Of a stretch of 13,014 nt of DNA, positions 6,594 to 12,838 are shown one piece after another (position 1 is the stretch's first letter; each line of letters starts with the position of its first letter). This stretch comes from Spirochaetales bacterium (lineage in GTDB: Bacteria > Spirochaetota > Spirochaetia > DTKZ01). A model generated the notes under the pieces. It searched no databases and was not told the DNA's origin. It saw only the letters and a program-made list of their open reading frames with translations. A program made the translations under genes and the position numbers. The stretch covers positions 1 to 13,014 of the forward strand of contig JAISAF010000266.1 of the NCBI GenBank assembly GCA_031266855.1, written 5' to 3'.

Positions 6594-7096
6594 ATGTCAT
6601 TCCCATTTTTCGTGCGGAAAGCACTATATGCTGTATTTTTTGTTTTTACCGTTTCTATTGCCGCGGCTGGCGGAAAAGCTGAAACCGCTCCGCCGCCGCA
6701 GGAGGCCGCTATTATCGCATCCACATCCTGGGTGGCGGCAATAGCGGATGCCGCGGGCGCGCAAAACATACGCATTCTCGCTCCGGTGAAACTGTGTCAT
6801 CCGCCGGAATACGAACTAAAACCATCCGATCTGGAGGCGGCAGGCCGTGGCTGGACGGGACTGGATATTATATTATTGGTGATTTTGGGCCTTCGGAACT
6901 GTTCCCCGCGCTGCGGTCGGATATTGTTATCGATAATTACCACGGCCCTGTGGGTCAGGCCCTGGCGGAAGCGGCCGGCGCCGTTTATGTGTAGTTTATT
7001 AACTTTCCCGGCAAGGGCGGAACGCGGACAATGAAAGACCTGTTTCGCCGCAACGTCGGCCTTATTCTCGATATTCCCGTAGCAGGGGCAAGGTGA
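6594..7096 (+). pseudogene. Decayed metal-ABC transporter substrate-binding protein (ZnuA/TroA type)
   Basis: ATG 6594 (AGGA at 6583-6586) begins a signal-peptide-like hydrophobic start, then IIASTSWVAAIADAAGAQNI and ILAPVKLCHPPEYELKPSDLEAA. That is the N-terminal lobe pattern of cluster A-I zinc/manganese binding proteins. After about 6840 the homologous frame shifts: YYIIGDFGPSELF and SDIVIDNYHGPVGQALAEAA appear in another frame, ending at an in-frame TAG (6992-6994). Beyond the TAG the same frame continues with INFPGKGGTRTMKDLFRRNV to TGA 7094-7096. The total span equals about 167 codons against roughly 300 in intact members, so the centre is also deleted. It overlaps the ATPase remnant by 4 bp, as in an original operon. 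The precise metal is unknown. Confidence 0.8.
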
Positions 7097-7260
7097 CAGA
7101 CATCCTTCCCCTGTGCGGCGGCATGCCGCCTGCCATCAGCGCGAGCGGCCTGTGTGCCGGATACGGAAAAACATATATCCTTAAGGAACTGTGCCTGACG
7201 GTGGAGGCGGGAAGCTTTACCGGGCTGTGCGGCTCCAACGGTGCGGGAGCGTGTTTTTGA
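7093..7260 (+). pseudogene. Truncated ABC transporter ATPase (metal-uptake type), N-terminal remnant
   Basis: GTG 7093 overlaps the TGA of the preceding pseudogene (GTGA). The 55 codons contain SGLCAGYGKTYILKELCLTV and GSFTGLCGSNGAG, the usual opening of an ABC ATPase up to the Walker A loop. The essential Lys-Ser/Thr after GSNGAG is missing: the frame reads GAGACF and then TGA at 7258-7260. The Q-loop, signature, Walker B and all later parts are absent. The break leads straight into repeat-rich DNA, a deletion scar leaving no functional transporter here and no permease gene. It was probably the partner of the binding-protein remnant. Confidence 0.8.
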
Positions 7261-7343
7261 TAACAAGGTTTCTGGGCAAGGGGCTCTAAAAAAGCCCCTG
7301 CGTATACAAAGGTTACGGGTCTGCAAAATTGCCTCCGTCTGGT

Positions 7344-7506
7344 AATACGCGCATAATTGCTGCTGGCAGCAATTATGCGCGTATTGCTAGGCTGCGCAAG
7401 GGATTGTAGCGGAAAGCCCACAGGATTTGCATTGGCAAATCCGAGGACTTGGAGCGGAAAGCCCGGTTTTTTTGGGCGCGCTTCGCGCGCCCAAAAAAAT
7501 GCGCCC
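7344..7506 (+). repeat. Modular hairpin element, copy E4, with 20-bp upstream hairpin
   Basis: A perfect 20-bp hairpin (7344-7385, arm AATACGCGCATAATTGCTGC, loop TG) precedes the core 7394-7504. Closing arm GCGCA (7394-7398) pairs with TGCGC (7500-7504). Linkers are 24 and 24 nt with GGGATTGTAGCGGAAAGCCC and GGACTTGGAGCGGAAAGCCC. Hairpin P2 (7423-7442) has arms GGATTTGC and GCAAATCC. Hairpin P3 (7467-7499) has a T7-GGGCGCGC arm and its exact complement, with loop TTC. A small hairpin with arm AGGGGCT lies at 7279-7299. The whole gene-free stretch 7261-7583 holds this element and then the mtnN promoter. Confidence 0.87.
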
Positions 7507-7548
7507 GGATTAATTGGCTGGCAGATTTCCTGCTTTGTATTCGGGGTC

Positions 7549-7577
7549 TTATCATAGAGATAATTCTGTGGTATATT
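7549..7577 (+). promoter_or_regulatory. Possible promoter giving a leaderless nucleosidase mRNA
   Basis: TTATCA (7549-7554) and TATATT (7572-7577) are separated by 17 nt. The ATG at 7584 is six bases past the -10 box, where transcription would be expected to start. No Shine-Dalgarno sequence is visible before that ATG. Together these suggest a leaderless transcript, though the -35 box matches consensus at only four of six bases. Confidence 0.45.
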
Positions 7578-7583
7578 GTTCTT

Positions 7584-8285
7584 ATGATAGCGATAATCGG
7601 TGCTATGGACGGCGAGATTGCCGAATTCCTGGCGGTTTTGGAAAGCAAGAAAGAGGAAAAGTGGACGGATTTTACGTTTTATACTGGTACGATTGAGGGC
7701 CGTGATGTTCTTGTTGTTAAATCCGGTGTGGGGAAGGTTATGGCGGCTTTGGCTGCGCAGCATATCATTGATGCTTATAGTCCGGAGGCGCTTATTTTTT
7801 CGGGGCTTGCGGGGGGGCTGAATCCTAATCTTGAGATTGGCGATACTCTTGTAGCGGAGGATTGTATTCAGCATGACTTGAATGCTATTTCCCTGGGTTT
7901 TAAGCGGGGGGAGGTTCCGTATTCGCCGTACCGGATACTTGGTTGCGATAAGAAACTTGTTGATTTGGCTATGGGCTGTGTGCCGGAGATTGGCAAGGTT
8001 TTGAAGGGGCGTATCCTGACGGGGGATCAGTTTATTACGAACCGGACTTTGAAATCCTTGCAGTATTTATATGATGATTTGGCTGGAGACGCGGTGGAGA
8101 TGGAGGGCGCGGCTGTTGGGCTGGTGGCGACAGTGAACAGGGTTCCTTTTCTTCTTATCAGGATAATTTCCGACAGGGCGGATACCTACGCGCATATGGA
8201 TTTTGCTTCGTTCCTTCCCAGGGCGTCCCGGACCAGTTTGCAGTTTATCCGGCATATTCTGCGCGGGCTTAGCGGGCTTTCATGA
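7584..8285 (+). CDS. mtnN: 5'-methylthioadenosine/S-adenosylhomocysteine nucleosidase
   Basis: This enzyme cleaves adenine from methylthioadenosine and S-adenosylhomocysteine, recycling by-products of polyamine synthesis, quorum signalling and methylation in the cytoplasm. The 233-residue product starts MIAIIGAMDGEI, and Glu11 matches catalytic Glu12 of the E. coli enzyme. SGLAGGLNP supplies the phosphorylase-fold glycine loop. VEMEGAA (residues 171-177, with Glu172, Met173 and Glu174) forms the substrate pocket. IISDRAD contains the general-acid Asp197. The frame is open upstream to 7449, but that part is only the repeat element, so I chose ATG 7584. Its stop overlaps the next start (ATGA), coupling it to the M16C protease. 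A futalosine hydrolase is a less likely relative. Confidence 0.93.
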   Translation: MIAIIGAMDGEIAEFLAVLESKKEEKWTDFTFYTGTIEGRDVLVVKSGVGKVMAALAAQHIIDAYSPEALIFSGLAGGLNPNLEIGDTLVAEDCIQHDLNAISLGFKRGEVPYSPYRILGCDKKLVDLAMGCVPEIGKVLKGRILTGDQFITNRTLKSLQYLYDDLAGDAVEMEGAAVGLVATVNRVPFLLIRIISDRADTYAHMDFASFLPRASRTSLQFIRHILRGLSGLS

Positions 8286-11200
8286 GCGGGGTTTCCATGA
8301 GTGGCGCTTCCTCTGCGTATACACCGGCGCCGGGGGTTGAACGTCTTTCTTTTGAGCATCTTCCTTTTGAACTTATTTCGGTGGAGGAGTTGGAAGAGTT
8401 TCGCGCGCGCGGGCTTTTTTTTCGTCATAAAAAGACCGGCTGCCAGATATACCATGTTCTGAACAGTGATTCGGATAACCTTTTTTCTTTTACGTTTAAG
8501 ACTTTGCCGAAAGACAATACGGGGGCCGCGCATATTCTGGAGCATTCGGTTTTATGCGGGTCGCGGGAGTTTCCGCTTAAGGATCCTTTTCTTCTGCTGC
8601 TCAAGGGAAGCGCGCATACCTATATGAACGCTTTTACTTTTCCTGATAAAACGATATATCCGGCTTCCAGTCAGGTGGTGGAGGATTTTTACAATCTTTT
8701 CCGGGTTTATGGTGATGCTGTTTTTTTTCCGCTTCTGCGCCGCGAGGCTTTTTTGCAGGAGGGCCAGCGCCGCGAAATAGTGGAGGGGAAGCTTCGCGCG
8801 GTGGGTATCGTTTATAACGAGATGAAGGGGAACTATTCCAGTCACGATTCCATCGCTTCCGAGTGGGCCTGCCGTTCGCTGTTTCCCGATACGCCATATT
8901 CCTTTGATTCCGGGGGGGAGCCTTCGGAGATTCTGGATCTTACATACGGGGAGTTCCGGGATTTTCATGCGCGCTATTATCATCCTTCCAACTGCCGGAT
9001 TTTCCTTTATGGCAATATTCCTACCGAAAAGCATCTTGCCTTTCTGGAGGAACATTTTCTGTCCCGTTTTGACTGGAAGGATATTCAGACGGACTTCGCC
9101 GCGCCCCGGAAATGGGACTCGCCGCGTTTTCTTGAGCGTTCATATCCCGCGGGCGAGGGGGAGACGGAAGAGACTTCAAGCTCCGTAACGCTGAGCTGGC
9201 TTTTGCCGCCGGTAAGCGATCCGCTCAAGGCGCTTTCGCTGGAAGTCCTCAGCGAAATTCTTTTGTCGAACGCGGGGTCGCCTTTACAGAAGGCGCTGGT
9301 TGATTCGCATTTGGGAGAAGACCTTTCGCCCGCGACTGGCCTTGAAACCGAGACGCGGGAGATGAACTTCTCCGCGGGTCTGCGGGGCACCTCTCCCGCG
9401 AAAAAAGAAGAAATCGAAAATCTGATATTCTCCGTCCTGAAGGACATAAGCGCGAAGGGCCTGGACGCGCGGCAGGTGGAAGGCGCGTTGCGCCATATAG
9501 AGTTCCACAGCCGCGAAATCAGGGAAGGCGCGGTTTTCGGTATAAGCCTGATGAGAAAGGCGCTGCGCGGCTGGCTGCACGGCGCGCCTCCCGCGCAGAC
9601 CATGAAATTCCGCGCTCCTATGGATGAGCTGAAAAGCGTCCTGAAAAAAGAGAAGCGGTATTTTGAAAATCTTATTCAGCGGGAGCTGATAGAAAACCCC
9701 CACCGGATAACGCTTGTGGTAAAGCCCGACGCGGAGCTTGCCGCGCGGCGGGAAGCCGGAATCCAGAAAAAACTGGACGCGCAGGCCGCGCTGCTCGGAC
9801 AGGAAGGGCTTGCGCGCCTGGAGGCGGAGCTTGCGAAGTTCAAGGAGTTTCAGGAAACGCCGGATTCCCCGGAAGCCTTGAAAACAATTCCATCCCTGCG
9901 TATTGAGTCGATTCCCCGTGAAGTGGAAAATATTCCAACGCGGAAACTTGAACTCCAGGGAATCAGGGAAAGCTACGCGCACGATCTCTATACAAACGGC
10001 ATCATGTACGCGGATTTCGCCTTTGATCTTGAAGACTTTGAGTACCCACCCGCGGAAGACCTGTCCGCGGGAAACCCATCGGCGGAAAACTCATCCGCGA
10101 AAAACCTGCCGGAGGGAAACCCGCTGGCGGATTCCCCGCCCAATATGTTTCTGCCGCTTTTTGCCTCCGCCCTGACAGGAGTGGGAGCGGGCGGAAAGTC
10201 TTATGACAAAATCGCCCTTGAGCTGTCCCTGAAAACAGGCGGTTTCCAGACCCATCTGGAAGCGGGGATGACAGCCGGCGACCCCATGCGGGTACGCCGC
10301 TTCCTTTTCCTGCGCGTGAAAGCCCTGGAAACCAGTTTTCCGGAAGCCATCGATCTTGTAAAAACGATCCTGCTGGAACCTGACTTTGAGGATGAGCGGC
10401 GGCTGCGGGATATTTTTCTGGAATACCGCAACGGATTTAAGTCCTCGATAATTCCCGGAGGCAACGCCTACGCGTCCTCCCGCGCGGAACAAAATCTCTG
10501 TCCCTCCGCGCGGATAGAGGAATTATGGAAAGGCATCAGCCAGTACCAGTTTGCCGCGGCCCTGTCCGCGAAAAACGCGCCATCCGAAATGCGCACGGCT
10601 TTCGCCGGAATCAGACGCAGATATATAGGCCGCGACAGACTTATCGTAAACTTTACCTGCGAGGAAAAATCCTGGGATCTGGCGGCAAAAGTTCTGGAAA
10701 ACTTCGCGTCCGCCCTGCCCGCGGGAGCCGGAGATCCGGCCCATGACGCGGACAAGGACGCCCCGCGGCCCGGCGAAGAATATTTCCCCGGCGCCCAGCG
10801 GGGGAACCGGAAGAACAGGGAAGATTCGGGAAATAAGGAAGAGCCGGGAAATCATAAGGATCGGGGAAAAATAGAAGCGCTGGCAGTCCCCTCCGACGTC
10901 TGTTTTGTGGCAAGCGCCATACGCGCCGCCCGGACAGGCAGCCCGCAGAACGCCCATGAAACAGTTCTCGCGCACCTGCTCTCCACCGGCTTCCTGTGGG
11001 AAAAAATACGCATGCGCGAAGGCGCCTACGGAGCTTCCTGCGCCGCCCTTGGCCTCGACCAGACCTTCTCGTTCTCCTCCTACCGCGATCCAAACATCGT
11101 CTCCACCCTCGAAGCCTTCCGCGACGCCATACGCGATATAGCCGAAAACGGCATCGACCAGGAATCAGCAAAAACCTCCATCATCGGCACAGCCGCGCGG

Positions 11201-11461
11201 GAAATGAAACCGCTGTCGCCCTGGAGCAAAAGTTTTACAGCTTTCCGCCGCAGCCTCTACGATCTGCCGGACGAGCTTCGCCACCGGCGCCATAATTTTG
11301 TCCTGGACACCCGGCCCGAGGATATCGCCGCCGCCGCGAAAAGGCTCCTGGCCGCGTTTGAAGAATCCCATTCCGCCGTCATCGGAGGCAGGGAAGCGAT
11401 CCTCGCCGCCGCGCAAACCCTGCCGGACTTACGGAAAAACTACACCGAATTATCCCTGTAA
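8282..11461 (+). CDS. M16C family zinc metalloprotease (presequence protease-like)
   Basis: This 1059-residue insulinase-superfamily peptidase is of the PreP/Cym1 type, which degrades short peptides inside a closed two-half chamber. The inverted zinc motif HILEH is at residues 84-88 (His84, Glu87, His88), and NEMKGNY holds the probable third ligand Glu180. KIRMREGAYGASC near residue 915 matches the C-terminal substrate-binding Arg/Tyr motif. No signal peptide is evident. It is larger than usual (about 970-1000) because of two low-complexity insertions, roughly residues 588-620 (Ser/Ala/Asn/Pro-rich) and 817-866 (Gly/Asn/Lys/Glu-rich). The ATG at 8282 overlaps the mtnN stop; an in-frame ATG at 8297 is the alternative. 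Codon use changes strongly from T/G-rich to C/A-rich along the gene. Confidence 0.92.
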   Translation: MSGVSMSGASSAYTPAPGVERLSFEHLPFELISVEELEEFRARGLFFRHKKTGCQIYHVLNSDSDNLFSFTFKTLPKDNTGAAHILEHSVLCGSREFPLKDPFLLLLKGSAHTYMNAFTFPDKTIYPASSQVVEDFYNLFRVYGDAVFFPLLRREAFLQEGQRREIVEGKLRAVGIVYNEMKGNYSSHDSIASEWACRSLFPDTPYSFDSGGEPSEILDLTYGEFRDFHARYYHPSNCRIFLYGNIPTEKHLAFLEEHFLSRFDWKDIQTDFAAPRKWDSPRFLERSYPAGEGETEETSSSVTLSWLLPPVSDPLKALSLEVLSEILLSNAGSPLQKALVDSHLGEDLSPATGLETETREMNFSAGLRGTSPAKKEEIENLIFSVLKDISAKGLDARQVEGALRHIEFHSREIREGAVFGISLMRKALRGWLHGAPPAQTMKFRAPMDELKSVLKKEKRYFENLIQRELIENPHRITLVVKPDAELAARREAGIQKKLDAQAALLGQEGLARLEAELAKFKEFQETPDSPEALKTIPSLRIESIPREVENIPTRKLELQGIRESYAHDLYTNGIMYADFAFDLEDFEYPPAEDLSAGNPSAENSSAKNLPEGNPLADSPPNMFLPLFASALTGVGAGGKSYDKIALELSLKTGGFQTHLEAGMTAGDPMRVRRFLFLRVKALETSFPEAIDLVKTILLEPDFEDERRLRDIFLEYRNGFKSSIIPGGNAYASSRAEQNLCPSARIEELWKGISQYQFAAALSAKNAPSEMRTAFAGIRRRYIGRDRLIVNFTCEEKSWDLAAKVLENFASALPAGAGDPAHDADKDAPRPGEEYFPGAQRGNRKNREDSGNKEEPGNHKDRGKIEALAVPSDVCFVASAIRAARTGSPQNAHETVLAHLLSTGFLWEKIRMREGAYGASCAALGLDQTFSFSSYRDPNIVSTLEAFRDAIRDIAENGIDQESAKTSIIGTAAREMKPLSPWSKSFTAFRRSLYDLPDELRHRRHNFVLDTRPEDIAAAAKRLLAAFEESHSAVIGGREAILAAAQTLPDLRKNYTELSL

Positions 11462-11464
11462 TAT

Positions 11465-11574
11465 GGGTGCATTTTTGGGCCGCCCCAGGGCGGCCCAAAA
11501 ACCGGGCTTTCCGCTCCAAGTCCTCGGATTTGCCAATGCAAATCCTGTGGGCTTTCCGCTCCAATCCCTTGCAC
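11465..11574 (-). repeat. Modular hairpin element, copy E5 core
   Basis: Read on the minus strand, closing arm GTGCA (11574-11570) pairs with TGCAC (11471-11467), a third closing-stem sequence after GCGCA/TGCGC and GCGCC/GGCGC. Linkers are 24 and 24 nt, with GGGATTGGAGCGGAAAGCCC and GGACTTGGAGCGGAAAGCCC. Hairpin P2 (11526-11545) is identical to E3 and E4. Hairpin P3 (11472-11501) has arms TTTTTGGGCCGCC and GGCGGCCCAAAAA. The core starts only a few bases after the M16C stop codon. T runs precede and A runs follow the stem on both strands, so it does not look like an intrinsic terminator. Confidence 0.87.
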
Positions 11575-11592
11575 GTGGCAGCTTAGAACCAG

Positions 11593-12095
11593 CTCCTGAA
11601 ATTGCCGTCAGGCAATTTCAGGAGTACATAATTGCCTGTGGCAATTATGTACTCATAACCCGGCGGAGGCAATTTGCCTATAAGGGAAGCTTTAAAAACT
11701 TTCACTTTGTGATTTCAGTTCTAAGGGAAAAAATTGCTGTGGAACAGCAATTTTTTCCTGTGCGTAGTACCAGCAATAGAAAGTTTTTAGAGCTTCCCGC
11801 GGATTTCCGTCTGCGGAAATCCGCAGACCGTCTTCGGTCCGGCCTTTCACGGTTCCGGCTGCCGCAGCGCCCAGCGGCTAACACAGGCCGTAAACGCAGA
11901 CCCGCGCAGATATGAATGCGAGGCATTCATATCTGCGCGCCCAGCCAGGCGGCCGCAATTTTGCTGCACAAAATTGCGCCTGACGTGTTATACGCAAAAG
12001 AGGAAGCTCCAAAAACTTTTTATTGATACTAGCGTGCACGGAATTGCCACAGCAAAATTACGGGCGTTACCTCCGCACACAGCGCTGTGTGCGGA
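11593..12095 (-). repeat. Hairpin-rich 5' flank of E5
   Basis: No gene is seen between the convergent M16C and lipoprotein genes. Perfect hairpins in order are 11593-11624 (arm CTCCTGAAATTGCC), 11623-11653 (AGTACATAATTGCC), 11726-11758 (GGAAAAAATTGCTGT), 11799-11824 (GCGGATTTCCG), 11826-11839 (GACCG), 11904-11938 (GCGCAGATATGAATGC), 11954-11978 (CGCAATTTTG) and palindrome 12072-12095 (half-site TCCGCACACAGC). A 19-bp outer stem with one mismatch (11685-11703 with 11779-11797) encloses the third hairpin. A linker, 11870-11907, is shared with E2. Together with the core this could fold as one large branched structure. Confidence 0.8.
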
Positions 12096-12122
12096 AGAAT
12101 GGCTATCCGCCGTTAATCATCC

Positions 12123-12743
12123 TCACTGAATAATCACCCACCTGTATGTGCTATCAGGGATGCCGGTTATCACTGTCCCGGAGGATATATCTGCAATTAT
12201 CCAATTCCACCCCTGTTGTAAAATCAGATCTACATTTACCCCCTGTACGGTGGCGTCTTTATCCGCGTATACAAACTCTGCCGTATGCGTTCCATTTGTT
12301 TTCGCTAACTTAAAATCGTCAGTGCGAATACCGTGCACGCCCACAAGAACAGTCCGCACATCAGAAGGAGTTACCTGAAGTCCGTCGGTCTGGAACTGGT
12401 TCGCGTCAACTTGACTCCAGTCCCCAGCGGAAATAAAGTCGGACAGTTTCAGTGTAAGCGTTCCGTTTGTCTCAATCCTGCTGTTAGCAGCAACAACGGC
12501 CTTATACACGGAACCTGAATCATCCGCCCATACTGTTTTCATCGTCGAACCGGGACTGTAGGAGGTACCGTTGTTGTTGTAGACCCGTTCTCCCGATATC
12601 GAGGTCTCATTCCCCAGACCGGATTCCTCTGCGTTGGGCAGGGATGGGCCGTCATCGTCGTCACTGGAACTGCATCCCCAGAAAGCGCATAACGCTATCA
12701 ATGCCGTAACAGCGGCAAAAACCACCGTATAATTCTTTTTCAT
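12123..12743 (-). CDS. Putative lipoprotein of unknown function
   Basis: The 206-residue product begins with a lysine-containing n-region, a hydrophobic stretch and FWGC, with lipidation expected at Cys24. Spirochaete lipoboxes are looser than the E. coli consensus, which fits. After Cys24 comes SSSDDDD, an acidic serine/aspartate tether, so surface or outer-membrane anchoring is plausible. The remainder is rich in beta-type strands (for example GTLTLKLSDF and TAEFVYADKD) with no domain I recognise; it ends YRWVIIQ. The start at 12743 has AAGGAG at 12752-12757. Its 3' end converges on the M16C gene across the E5 region. A terminator-like stem lies in its leader. Function is unknown. Confidence 0.82.
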   Translation of the reverse strand: MKKNYTVVFAAVTALIALCAFWGCSSSDDDDGPSLPNAEESGLGNETSISGERVYNNNGTSYSPGSTMKTVWADDSGSVYKAVVAANSRIETNGTLTLKLSDFISAGDWSQVDANQFQTDGLQVTPSDVRTVLVGVHGIRTDDFKLAKTNGTHTAEFVYADKDATVQGVNVDLILQQGWNWIIADISSGTVITGIPDSTYRWVIIQ

Positions 12744-12760
12744 GTAACATACTCCTTTTT

Positions 12761-12814
12761 AAAAAGCTTCGCCCCGGCATACTGACAGTATTCCTTTTTT
12801 TATTGAGGCGAAGC
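12761..12814 (-). promoter_or_regulatory. Terminator-like stem in the lipoprotein leader
   Basis: On the minus strand GCTTCGCC (12814-12807) pairs with GGCGAAGC (12773-12766), followed directly by five T and then the lipoprotein ribosome-binding site. A small inner hairpin (arms ATACT and AGTAT, 12779-12791) sits in the loop. The stem-plus-T-run placed before the start codon resembles an attenuator, but no ligand or leader peptide is recognised. Confidence 0.35.
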
Positions 12815-12838
12815 GTAATTTTTCTTGCGTAAAAAAAA

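Noticed and set aside
7467..7499. P3 hairpins of the elements as Rho-independent terminators
   Set aside because: In E2-E5 the T run is at the 5' side of the stem and the A run at the 3' side, on both strands alike. A terminator needs the T run after the stem, as seen at 2886-2916.
7449..7583. Extended N-terminus for the nucleosidase
   Set aside because: The extra 45 codons are repeat sequence and do not match the family; ATG 7584 gives catalytic residues at the expected positions.
7062..7874. 270-codon minus-strand frame across the transporter remnant, E4 and mtnN
   Set aside because: It crosses a repeat element and the antisense of mtnN and shows no family features.
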